Shown here one piece after another: positions 24,144 to 31,835 of a stretch of DNA of 64,000 bases. The notes under the pieces are model-generated. The model searched no databases. It saw only the letters and a list, made by a program, of their open reading frames with translations, and was not told where the DNA came from. The position numbers were made by a program, and so were the translations under genes. Position 1 is the stretch's first letter. Every line of letters begins with the position of its first letter. The DNA comes from Acidobacteriota bacterium. Lineage in GTDB: Bacteria; Acidobacteriota; Thermoanaerobaculia; UBA5066. The stretch is from NCBI GenBank assembly GCA_029781975.1, contig JAKOVQ010000014.1, positions 186,001 to 250,000 of the forward strand, written 5' to 3'.

Positions 24144-25462
24144 GACGCGGTCTTGGCCGGCTCCGGACGCCCCTCGGCGAGGACCTTGAGGCCCCGCTGC
24201 AGGAACGGATCGGGAGGGGGCGGCGTGGCGGCGGCCTCGTCCGGCCCGAGGTGGTAGACGCGGTCGTCGGGCTCGAGCCCCCGCGGGGAGAGGCTCCGCC
24301 CTCCGGCGGTCCGCAGCTTCCCGACGGTCAGCTTCAGGGCGCCGCCGCTCGCGAGGCGGACCACCTCCTGGGTGATCCCCATCCCGAACGTGGGCTCGCC
24401 GACCAGGCGGACGCGCATCTTCGCCTTCTCCCCCGGGAACGGGCCCGTCGGCCCGGCGGCCGGGTCCGCGTCGGCATCCTCGTCGGAGGGTCTCGCGGCG
24501 AGGGCCGCCTTGCCGACGCCCGCCTCACGGGCCGCGGACTCCCGGAGCGCCGCCGCGAAGAGCTCGGCCGGCCCGGCGGTCCCGCTGTCGACGAGGACGA
24601 CGACCCTGCCGGTGGCGACCTGCTCCTTCGGCCCGGCGACGAAGCGGGTCGTCTCGATCTTCCGGCCCTTCATCTCGGCCAGGGGACCGGCGGGGACGAA
24701 GAGGGCGGCGGCCCGCGCCGCCTCCTCGAACGACCCGTACGCGTTCCCCCGGACGTCGACGATCAGCGGCCTGGTCCTGTCGAGGGGCTCGAGGATCGCC
24801 GCCAGGGCCTTCGCCGTCCCGGGCCCGAACGTCGGGAGCGTGACGACCAGCTCGCCGGAGACGCGGGTGGAGCTGGGCATCGCCGGCGACCAGGAGGTCC
24901 GGACGACGTCGAGGGTCCGCCGGTGGGGCCGGGAGTCCCTGACGACGAAGAGCTGGACCTTCCCGCCGGGCTTGCCGGCGAGCGCCGCCTCGACCTCCCA
25001 GAGGGCCATGGTCCGGGCCGACCGGTCGCCGACCTTCTCGAGGATGTCGTCCGACTGGAGGCCCGCCAGCGCCGCCGGGCCGCCGGCCACCGCGGAGACG
25101 ACGACCGGATAGCCCGCCCGCCGCGCCAGGACCACCCCGGCCTCGACGTCGTCGGCCTTCCGGCGCGCCGCGCGGGCCGCCTCGAAGGCGGCCATCTTGT
25201 CCGGCGGGATGTACTCGGAGAAGGGGTCCATCGCCTCGGTCATCCCGGCGAACGCCCCCTGGAGGAGCGGTTTGAGCTCCACCTTCTCCACGTAGTTGCT
25301 GCGGACGAGCGAGACGACCTCGGTGAAGAGGCCGAGCGGGCGGTAGAGGCCGTCCTTCGACCCCTTGTCGTTCTCGTCGGCCCCGAAGCCGGGGAGGACG
25401 ACGAACAGGCCGAGGATCAGGGCGAACGAGGTGAGGAGCGTCGCGAGCCGGGACTTCGTCAC
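24140..25462 (-). CDS. S41 (CtpA-type) family protein lacking the catalytic Ser and Lys
   Basis: An exported PDZ/S41 protein of 440 residues: signal or anchor segment (about 6-28), helical N-domain with MTEAMDPFSEYIPPD, a PDZ domain (about 95-175) and the S41 core. C-terminal processing proteases cut exported proteins with a Ser-Lys dyad in (S/T)AS-ASE and GEPTFGKG. Here these read GTAGPAE (residues 294-300), with Gly297 at the serine position, and GEPTFGMGITQ, with Met361 at the lysine position. Gln365 is kept. About 35 acidic, Pro/Ala-rich residues separate the blocks more than usual. I infer an inactive scaffold. GTG 25462 has TATCAT six bases upstream, lying between this gene and the EnvC-like gene. 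Confidence 0.85.
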   Translation of the reverse strand: MTKSRLATLLTSFALILGLFVVLPGFGADENDKGSKDGLYRPLGLFTEVVSLVRSNYVEKVELKPLLQGAFAGMTEAMDPFSEYIPPDKMAAFEAARAARRKADDVEAGVVLARRAGYPVVVSAVAGGPAALAGLQSDDILEKVGDRSARTMALWEVEAALAGKPGGKVQLFVVRDSRPHRRTLDVVRTSWSPAMPSSTRVSGELVVTLPTFGPGTAKALAAILEPLDRTRPLIVDVRGNAYGSFEEAARAAALFVPAGPLAEMKGRKIETTRFVAGPKEQVATGRVVVLVDSGTAGPAELFAAALRESAAREAGVGKAALAARPSDEDADADPAAGPTGPFPGEKAKMRVRLVGEPTFGMGITQEVVRLASGGALKLTVGKLRTAGGRSLSPRGLEPDDRVYHLGPDEAAATPPPPDPFLQRGLKVLAEGRPEPAKTAS

Positions 25463-25468
25463 GGCCGG

Positions 25469-25474
25469 ATGATA
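25469..25474 (-). promoter_or_regulatory. -10-like element TATCAT before the S41-like gene
   Basis: TATCAT lies in the 19-base gap after the EnvC-like gene and six bases before GTG 25462. It could give a separate leaderless transcript inside the envelope gene cluster. Confidence 0.45.
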
Positions 25475-25481
25475 GCGTTTC

Positions 25482-26735
25482 TCAGCGGAGCCACTCCCGG
25501 GGGTCGACGGACGTCCGCGCCTCCCTCACCTCGAAGTAGAGGCCGCCGGGCTCGTCCTCGGGGGGATCCGCCACCCGTCCGATCCTCTCCCCCACCCCGA
25601 CGCGGGTCCCCCGCGAGACGGTGCCGGTCATCAGGTGACCGTAGAGCGTGAAGACCCCCTCCCCGTGGTCGATCACGACGAGGTTCCCGTATCCCTTCAG
25701 CCACTGGGCGAAGACGACGTCCCCGGCGAAGACCGCCCGGACGTCGGTCCCGACCGGGGCGTCGATGGTCCAGCCGGTCGACCGGAGGAACGTCCTGGGG
25801 AACTTGGGGTTCGCGATCCGGCCGAACGGGACGACGACCGCCCCCCGGACCGGCCAGTCGAGCGCGCCCCGGAACTTCCGGATCGAGGCGGAGCCGGCGG
25901 GGAGGGCCCGACCCCGCGTCTCGAGGAGCTCGAGGAGCGCGGCCAGGCGGGTCGTCTTGTCCTCCAGCTGGGTCACGGCCTGCCGCTGCTGCTCCTCCGC
26001 CTGCCGGACGCGGCCGAGCAGGGCCGCCTGCTGGGCCCGCGCCAGCTGCAGGGCCCGCTCGCGCTGGCGGCTCTCCCGCGCCCACCCCGAGAGCTGCTGC
26101 TGCTGGTCCGCCAGGTGGCGCTCGAGGTTCTGGAGGTTGGCGAGCGCCCCCTCGTACTTCCGGAGGAGGAGCGCGTCCCGGCGGACGAGGAAGCTCAGGA
26201 GCTGGAGCCCGCGGAGGAATCGCTCGCCGGAGTCGGCCGAGACGAGCGTCTGCAGGTAGCCGAGGCGCCCCATCCGGTAGAGGGCCCCGACCCGGACGTT
26301 CAGGTCGACGCGGAGGGCGTCCACCTGGCGCCGGGCCTCGTCGCGGCCCGACCGGGCGTCGGCGACGGCCCGCTCGGCCTCCGCCGTCTTCAGCTCCGCC
26401 TCCCGTCTCTCCGCGGTCCGGATCTCGAGGTTCAGCTCGGCGTCGGCCAGGGACTGCTGGGCGTCGGCGGCCTTGCGGCGGGTCGCCTCCCACCGCGCCT
26501 TCAGGTCGGCGAGCCGGCGCCTGAGGAGCCCGAGCTCCCGCCTCTCGCCTTCGACCCCCGCCGGAGCGGGGCGCGCGGCTTCTTGGGCGGGACCCGCGGC
26601 GGGGGTCGCGGCCGGAGCCGCCGCTGGGGACGGGGGCATCTCGGCAGCGGGCTCGGCGGGGGTGCCGGCCATGACGGCGGCGGCGACGGTGGCGGCGGCC
26701 GTCGCCACGAAGGCGGCGAGCAGGGGCCCCCTCAG
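25482..26735 (-). CDS. EnvC/NlpD-like murein hydrolase activator (coiled coil plus degenerate LytM/M23 domain)
   Basis: A periplasmic protein of about 417 residues. After an N-terminal hydrophobic signal (about 1-24) and an Ala/Pro spacer, a long coiled coil (about 60-270; RRRLADLKARWEATRRKA) leads to a C-terminal LytM/M23 domain (about 295-415; GWTIDAPVGTDVRAVFAGDV, GYGNLVVIDHGEG). In active M23 enzymes a zinc-ligand His lies four residues before this Asp; here it is Gly. The domain is therefore probably non-catalytic, like E. coli EnvC, which activates cell-separation amidases. No ATG, GTG or TTG gives a charged signal peptide. CTG 26735, within the CTGA that ends the upstream gene, gives LRGPLLAAFVATAAATVAAA and is the proposed start. 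Confidence 0.85.
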   Translation of the reverse strand: MRGPLLAAFVATAAATVAAAVMAGTPAEPAAEMPPSPAAAPAATPAAGPAQEAARPAPAGVEGERRELGLLRRRLADLKARWEATRRKAADAQQSLADAELNLEIRTAERREAELKTAEAERAVADARSGRDEARRQVDALRVDLNVRVGALYRMGRLGYLQTLVSADSGERFLRGLQLLSFLVRRDALLLRKYEGALANLQNLERHLADQQQQLSGWARESRQRERALQLARAQQAALLGRVRQAEEQQRQAVTQLEDKTTRLAALLELLETRGRALPAGSASIRKFRGALDWPVRGAVVVPFGRIANPKFPRTFLRSTGWTIDAPVGTDVRAVFAGDVVFAQWLKGYGNLVVIDHGEGVFTLYGHLMTGTVSRGTRVGVGERIGRVADPPEDEPGGLYFEVREARTSVDPREWLR

Positions 26736-28915
26736 AGCAGCGGCACCCCGTCGAGCTTCTCGGGGGGCGTCACCCCGAGGAGCGAGTAGATGGTGGCCGG
26801 GACGTCGGCGATCGCCGCGCGCCGGTCGCGCGCGAAGGGGCGCGAGATGAAGAGGATCCCGGGGACGACGTCCGGGTCGAGCGAGCAGTGGTCGCCCGAC
26901 CAGACCTGCTTGTTCTCCTCGTAGAGGTCCTCGGTGACGACGCCGAGGCTCGCCTGCCAGGACACCCGGTAGCCCGCGCTGTTCGTGACGAACAGGTCCG
27001 GGATGAGGTTCGGGTCGTACGAGCCGTACGCCTCGTCGCGCGTGAAGATCCGCGAGACCGGCTTCTCGCCGGTCTCGGGGTCCACGATCTCCGAGAGCCT
27101 CGTCCGGATCTCCTCGCGGAGCGCGTCGTACTCGGCGCCCGGGCTGACGATCCCCTGCCCCTCGCGGCCGCGGACGTTCAGGTAGATCTCCCCGAGCCCC
27201 ATCGAGTAGGCGCGGGTCTTCGACCAGTCGACGTTCGGCCAGAACTCGCCCTGGTTGAAGAGCATCTCCAGGTCGGCGAGCTTGGTGTCGTTCTGCTTCA
27301 GGACCAGGTAGCCGTTCCGGACGAGCCAGGTGTTGTAGTTGATCGACCGCCGCCAGGTCGAGAACCCGTGGTCCGAGCAGACGAGGACGAGGTCGTCCGG
27401 GCCGGCCCTCTTCATGACGTCGCCGACGATGTCGTCCATCACCCGGTAGTTCGCCTCCACCGACGGGGCGAACTCCTTCGCCTTCAACGGGTCGTAGGCC
27501 GGGTGCTGCGGGTCGAGGAAGCGCCACATCACGTGGGCGACCCGGTCGGTGAACTCGTAGATCTGGACGTAGAGCTTCACGTCCGGCTCGTCGAGGAGCC
27601 CGTCCATCATCTTCCGGTACTGCCCCTCGGTCGCCGAGACGTCCTCGAGGAACGTCTTCTCGTCGATCGTCTCCTCGCTCATCGACCAGGTGTCGATCGA
27701 CCAGCCCATCGTCTTGTAGAGGCCGAAGCGCGCGGCCAGCCTCTTGGCGAGCGAGCCGGGAGCGGAGATCTTCACCCCGGGCGGGAGCCGGACCGGGTCG
27801 AAGTTGATCGGCGAGAGGTAGAGCTGGACCTCCGGGGCGACCGACGCCAGGTGGAAGCGCCCGATCCCGGAGAGCTTGACGAGGTCGTTGAACGGGAAGG
27901 TGAAGGTGACCCAGGGAGACCACTCCCCCGGCTTCAGCGTGACCGCCGGGCTCCCCTGCGGCTCGACCTTCAGGCCCGCCCCGTCCGGCAGGACCGTCAG
28001 CGTCATCGGGATCTTGATGACGGGCGGCTCGCCGAACAGCTTGTTGTAGGGCCCGAAGACCTCCGTCCGGATCGTCCCGACGTTCGACTCGAGCCGGACG
28101 AGCTCCACCGAGAACTCGTTCTTGTTCTTCGGGGCGAAGAAGGGGTCGGACGTGTAGAAGCTCGGCGTCCCGATCCGGCCGCGGACGTCCGGGACCCCGA
28201 GGCCCGAGACGAGCTCGCCGTTCGGGTAGTCGACGGCCGGGAAGGTCACGGGGACACGCATCACGATCGACTTGATCCCCTTCGCGCCCGCAGCCTCCCA
28301 GAACGGGGTCCCGAGCCGGTTGCTCGTCACCGTCGGGACCTCCCTCGGGAGGAGCTTCCCCACCCTCCAGCCCGCCCACCCCGCGGGCACCGCCAGGACG
28401 AGCCCGACGAGCGCCGCCCGGCCGTTCGCCTTCAGGAAGGGCCGGGCGAGGCCGAAGCCGACGAGGAGGGCGACGAGCGCGAGCGCCGCCGCCGCCCCTT
28501 CCCGGTTCCGCGCCCCGAGGAGGAAGGGCTTCGTCCCCTCCTCGGCGATGGCGAACTCGGGCCGGTACGTCTTCGGGTCGCGCTTGAGGAAGTCGAAGAT
28601 CTGCGTCCGGCCGGGGGAGAGGCCGGTCGAGAAGGTCGACCAGGAAACCGGGGTCTGGGCCGGAATCGTCGGGCGGAGGGACGTGAAGCCCCCCTGGGAG
28701 GCGAGCTTCGAGAGGTTGGGGAGCTTCCCCTCGGCCAGGAGCTGCTCCACGAGCCGGTGGTCGGCGCCGTCGAAGCCGAGGACGAAGACGCGCCCCTTCA
28801 CCGGCTCCGCCGCGGCGGTCTGCGCCGTGGCCGCCGGCAGGAGGAGGGCTGCCGCCAGCCCGGCGGCGGCGGCGACGGGGCGAGAGCGGATAGACTGGCG
28901 CGGGTTGCGAGGCAC
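26732..28915 (-). CDS. Alkaline phosphatase superfamily (type I phosphodiesterase-like) membrane protein
   Basis: A 727-residue exported enzyme. A signal peptide (about 1-32) precedes the AlkP superfamily core: metal Asp in VLGFDGADH, nucleophile region PAQTPVSWSTFSTGLSPG, FTDRVAHVMWRF (Asp/His ligands), and VCSDHGFS. Such enzymes hydrolyse or transfer phosphate mono- or diesters, including lipid-linked ones. Residues of about 138-190 form two hydrophobic helices inserted between the nucleophile block and the rest of the catalytic domain, so the enzyme is probably membrane-embedded. The insertion LGVPDVRGRIGTPSFYTSDP follows. GTG 28915 is chosen because the signal peptide follows at once and TAGAAT lies five bases upstream. 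The substrate is unknown. Confidence 0.85.
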   Translation of the reverse strand: MPRNPRQSIRSRPVAAAAGLAAALLLPAATAQTAAAEPVKGRVFVLGFDGADHRLVEQLLAEGKLPNLSKLASQGGFTSLRPTIPAQTPVSWSTFSTGLSPGRTQIFDFLKRDPKTYRPEFAIAEEGTKPFLLGARNREGAAAALALVALLVGFGLARPFLKANGRAALVGLVLAVPAGWAGWRVGKLLPREVPTVTSNRLGTPFWEAAGAKGIKSIVMRVPVTFPAVDYPNGELVSGLGVPDVRGRIGTPSFYTSDPFFAPKNKNEFSVELVRLESNVGTIRTEVFGPYNKLFGEPPVIKIPMTLTVLPDGAGLKVEPQGSPAVTLKPGEWSPWVTFTFPFNDLVKLSGIGRFHLASVAPEVQLYLSPINFDPVRLPPGVKISAPGSLAKRLAARFGLYKTMGWSIDTWSMSEETIDEKTFLEDVSATEGQYRKMMDGLLDEPDVKLYVQIYEFTDRVAHVMWRFLDPQHPAYDPLKAKEFAPSVEANYRVMDDIVGDVMKRAGPDDLVLVCSDHGFSTWRRSINYNTWLVRNGYLVLKQNDTKLADLEMLFNQGEFWPNVDWSKTRAYSMGLGEIYLNVRGREGQGIVSPGAEYDALREEIRTRLSEIVDPETGEKPVSRIFTRDEAYGSYDPNLIPDLFVTNSAGYRVSWQASLGVVTEDLYEENKQVWSGDHCSLDPDVVPGILFISRPFARDRRAAIADVPATIYSLLGVTPPEKLDGVPLL

Positions 28916-28926
28916 GCGGCATTCTA
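28891..28926. promoter_or_regulatory. Face-to-face overlapping leaderless promoters
   Basis: TAGACT on the plus strand (28891-28896) precedes TTG 28905 by eight bases. TAGAAT on the minus strand (28921-28926) precedes GTG 28915 by five bases. The two 5' coding ends overlap by 11 bases, and each -10 element lies inside the other gene. Confidence 0.45.
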
Positions 28927-30464
28927 ACGGCGGACCGGGTCTCGTCCGGTCGTCGCTCCTCCTCGCGGCGCTCCTCGCCGTCGCGACCGCCTGCCGGCGG
29001 GACGCGGACCGCCCCTCCGACGACACGCTCGTCGTCGGGATCGAGTCGGGGCCCCTCCACTTCGACCCGCGGGTCGGGACCGACCAGGCCTCGTGGCGCG
29101 TCCACGACGTCGTCTTCCCGGGGCTCGTGAAGAAGGGGACGGGGGGCGACTTCCTCCCCGACCTGGCCGAGTCGCTCGACTCCGCGGACGGCGTCACCTG
29201 GCACGCCCGCCTCCGCGCGGGGCTGACGTTCCACGACGGCCGCCCGCTCACGTCGCGCGACGTCGCCTTCACCTACCGGAGCCTCCTCGCCCCCGGCTTC
29301 GTCAGCAGCAAGCGGGAGCCGCTGAAGGTGATCGCCTCGATCGAGACCCCCTCCCCGCTCGACGTGGTCTTCCGCCTGACCGCGCCGTACGCGTCGTTCC
29401 CGCTCCAGCTCCTCCTCGGGATCGTCCCCGACGGGACGACGACGGAGGAGGCCGACACCCGCCCCGTCGGGGCCGGCCCCTACCGCCTCGTCTCCTCCCG
29501 CCCCGACGACCGGGTCGTCTTCGAGCGGTTCGACGGCTACTACGGCCCGCGCGCGATCCTGCCGCGCGTCGTCTACAAGATCGTCCCCGACGCCACGACG
29601 CGGGCGCTCGAGCTCCTCCACGGGACGCTCCACCTCGCGATCAACAACCTCCCCCCCGACCTCCTCCCCCGGTTCCGCCGCTCCCCCGGCCTCGCCGTCA
29701 CGATCCTGCCGGGCTCGACGTACGCGTACCTCGCGTTCAACCTGCGCGACCCCGTCGTCGGGAAGGTCGAGGTGCGCCGCGCCCTCGCGCTGGCCCTCGA
29801 CCGCGACGCCCTGGCAAACGGCCTCTGGCGGGGGACCGTCGAGAAGACGGAGACGCTCCTGCCGCCCGGGCACTGGGCGCGGGCGGACGACCTGCCGGTC
29901 CTCGCCCGCGACCTGCCACGCGCCCGAGCGCTCCTCGACGCCGCGGGGTTCCCCGACCCCGGCGGCGGCCGCCCCCGTCTGGTCCTCGACTACAAGACCT
30001 CGACCGACGAGACCTCGGTCCTCCAGGCGACCGCCATCGCGGCCCAGTGGCGCGAGGTCGGCGTCGAGACGCGGATCCGCTCGAACGACTTCGCCACCTT
30101 CTACCAGGACGTCGTCCGGGGGAACTTCCGCCTCTACGCCCTCAGGTGGCAGGGGATCGTCGACCCCGACCACTACCACGAGGTCTTCCTCTCGACCGCC
30201 GTCCCGCCGAAGGGCTGGAACCGGGGCTTCTACTCCGACCCCGAGGTGGACTCCTGGATCCTCGAGGCCCGGCGGCTCCTCTCCCGGCCGGCCCGGCGGG
30301 CGCTCTACGTCGAGATCCAGAGGCGGGCCGCGCGGGACCTGCCCTACGTCTCGCTGTACACGGCCCGGACGGTCGCCGTCCACGATGCGCGGCTGACGGG
30401 CCTGGAGGCGATTCCGCAGACGGGGGACTTCACCTTCCTGCCCCGGATCGGCCGCAGGAGGTAA
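28905..30464 (+). CDS. ABC transporter family 5 solute-binding lipoprotein (peptide/nickel type)
   Basis: A periplasmic substrate-binding protein of 519 residues (SBP_bac_5 / DppA-OppA class). A lipoprotein signal ends in LLLAALLAVATAC, with Cys30 as the lipidation site. Family blocks are LHFDPRVGTDQ, FLPDLAESLDSADGVTWHARL, GLTFHDGRPLTSRDVAFTY (the family signature), RPVGAGPYRLV, and VEVRRALALALDRDAL. No permease or ATPase gene is adjacent, so partner genes lie elsewhere. The start is difficult: no ATG or GTG lies between the in-frame TTG at 28905 and the lipobox, and TAGACT lies eight bases before that TTG. TTG is therefore proposed, overlapping the start of the divergent phosphatase gene. 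Confidence 0.87.
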   Translation: MRGTRHSNGGPGLVRSSLLLAALLAVATACRRDADRPSDDTLVVGIESGPLHFDPRVGTDQASWRVHDVVFPGLVKKGTGGDFLPDLAESLDSADGVTWHARLRAGLTFHDGRPLTSRDVAFTYRSLLAPGFVSSKREPLKVIASIETPSPLDVVFRLTAPYASFPLQLLLGIVPDGTTTEEADTRPVGAGPYRLVSSRPDDRVVFERFDGYYGPRAILPRVVYKIVPDATTRALELLHGTLHLAINNLPPDLLPRFRRSPGLAVTILPGSTYAYLAFNLRDPVVGKVEVRRALALALDRDALANGLWRGTVEKTETLLPPGHWARADDLPVLARDLPRARALLDAAGFPDPGGGRPRLVLDYKTSTDETSVLQATAIAAQWREVGVETRIRSNDFATFYQDVVRGNFRLYALRWQGIVDPDHYHEVFLSTAVPPKGWNRGFYSDPEVDSWILEARRLLSRPARRALYVEIQRRAARDLPYVSLYTARTVAVHDARLTGLEAIPQTGDFTFLPRIGRRR

Positions 30465-30467
30465 GAT
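30462..30467 (+). promoter_or_regulatory. Possible -10 element TAAGAT
   Basis: TAAGAT overlaps the TAA stop of the solute-binding protein gene and would start a leader of about 33 bases that contains GGAGGAGGGG before TTG 30507. Confidence 0.3.
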
Positions 30468-30506
30468 CCCGCTTCGTCTGCGGGTCCCGTCGGGAGGAGG
30501 GGTCTC

Positions 30507-31826
30507 TTGGTTCTCGTCGCGTGGGGTCTCGCCGCGGCGGCCGTCGCCGCGGCCATCGTGGCCTTCGGCAAGCTGGCCGCCACGAAGAGGACGGCCGCCG
30601 AGGAGGCGGCGCGTCTCCAGGGCGAGGTGACACGGCTCGCGGAGGAGAAGGAGAGGGCGCTGCACGGGCTCGACGAGGAGCGCGGCAGGGCGGGCCTCCT
30701 CGAGCAGCGCGCCCAGGAGCTCGAGGGGGAGGTCGAGCGCCTCGCCTCGGAGCTCGCCGAGAAGGAGAAGGAGGTCGACCGGCTCGCCGACCGCGCCCGG
30801 CGCGACCAGGCGACGCAGCGCCTCTTCTTCGGCCGGAAGGCGCGCGCGACGTTCGACCAGCTCCGCCAGAGGCTCCTCGCGGACGGCTTCCCCGAGAGGC
30901 TCGAGGAGCTCGCGAACGGGTCGGGCCCCAGGACCCTCACCGAGGAGGCGAAGCGGCTCCTGAAGGAGGTGGAGTCCTGGGCCGAGCAGGGGGGCGTCGA
31001 GGACCCCGGCCTCCTCCACACCCTCGCCGTCATCGACTACTCGCGCGGCGACGCCAAGCGCGCCGAGCTTCGCCTGAGGACCGCCGCCCGGATCTCCTCC
31101 GACCCGCTCCTGCACGAGAACCTCGGGGACCTGATGCGGCTGACGGGGAGGGGCCGGCGCGCCCTGGAGCACTACAAGTCCGCCGCCCGGTCGGCCCCCG
31201 AGGACTCGCCGGTCCATCGCAAGCTGGGGACCTCGCTCTTCGAGGCGAAGGACTACGCGGGGGCCGTCCGGCCGCTGACCCTCGCCCTCGCGGCGAGCCC
31301 CGACGACCCCGAGATCCACCTGAAGGCCGCGCGGGCCCTGATCGAGACGGGCGACTTCCAGAAGGCCGTCGACGTGACGCAGGCCGCCGGCAAGCGCTTC
31401 CCGAAGAACCCGCAGATCCCCGCCGTCCAGATCACCGCCTTCGCGAAGATGAAGAAGGTCCGCGAGGCGCACCGGGCGTTCGAGAAGGCGAAGGAGATCG
31501 ACGAGAGGAGCCCGGACGCCCACGTCGCCCTCGGCTGGGCGCTCCTCGACGAGGGGAAGGTCGCCGAGGCCGTCGCGTCGTTCCGGACGGCCCTCGACTG
31601 CGACCCGGCCCGCTCCGACGCCCTCTGCGGCCTCGGGGTGGCCGCGAACAGGACCCAGGAGTGGGAGACCGCCCTCGGGCACCTGAAGCAGGCGGTCGCC
31701 CTGAGCCCCGACTCCGCCGAGGCGTGGCACGCCATGAAGACCACCTACGAGGGGCTGAAGAAGTTCCAGCTCGCGGTCGAGGCGCTGAACAAGGCGATGG
31801 CCCTCGACCCGCGGCTCCAGGCCTGA
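30507..31826 (+). CDS. Membrane-anchored coiled-coil TPR protein
   Basis: A 439-residue protein of no specific family. One N-terminal membrane segment (about 2-24; VAWGLAAAAVAAAIVAFGKL) is followed by a charged coiled coil (about 30-110), then by at least six TPR-like helical pairs (about 165-435; DPLLHENLGDLMRLTGRG, DAHVALGWALLDEGKVAEA). TPR arrays hold protein partners together, so a scaffolding role at the inner membrane is likely; the orientation is unclear. TTG 30507 is chosen because GGAGGAGGGG lies five bases upstream. The 42-base gap after the solute-binding protein gene could allow co-transcription. It converges with the histidine phosphatase gene with nine bases between them. Confidence 0.8.
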   Translation: MVLVAWGLAAAAVAAAIVAFGKLAATKRTAAEEAARLQGEVTRLAEEKERALHGLDEERGRAGLLEQRAQELEGEVERLASELAEKEKEVDRLADRARRDQATQRLFFGRKARATFDQLRQRLLADGFPERLEELANGSGPRTLTEEAKRLLKEVESWAEQGGVEDPGLLHTLAVIDYSRGDAKRAELRLRTAARISSDPLLHENLGDLMRLTGRGRRALEHYKSAARSAPEDSPVHRKLGTSLFEAKDYAGAVRPLTLALAASPDDPEIHLKAARALIETGDFQKAVDVTQAAGKRFPKNPQIPAVQITAFAKMKKVREAHRAFEKAKEIDERSPDAHVALGWALLDEGKVAEAVASFRTALDCDPARSDALCGLGVAANRTQEWETALGHLKQAVALSPDSAEAWHAMKTTYEGLKKFQLAVEALNKAMALDPRLQA

Positions 31827-31835
31827 GGGCGGAGC

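Noticed and set aside
25482-31730. A single open frame of over 2000 codons across the EnvC-like, AlkP and downstream genes
   Set aside because: Only its last part encodes the EnvC-like protein; the rest is the wrong frame of AlkP, the solute-binding protein and the TPR gene, all of which are better explained by their own frames.
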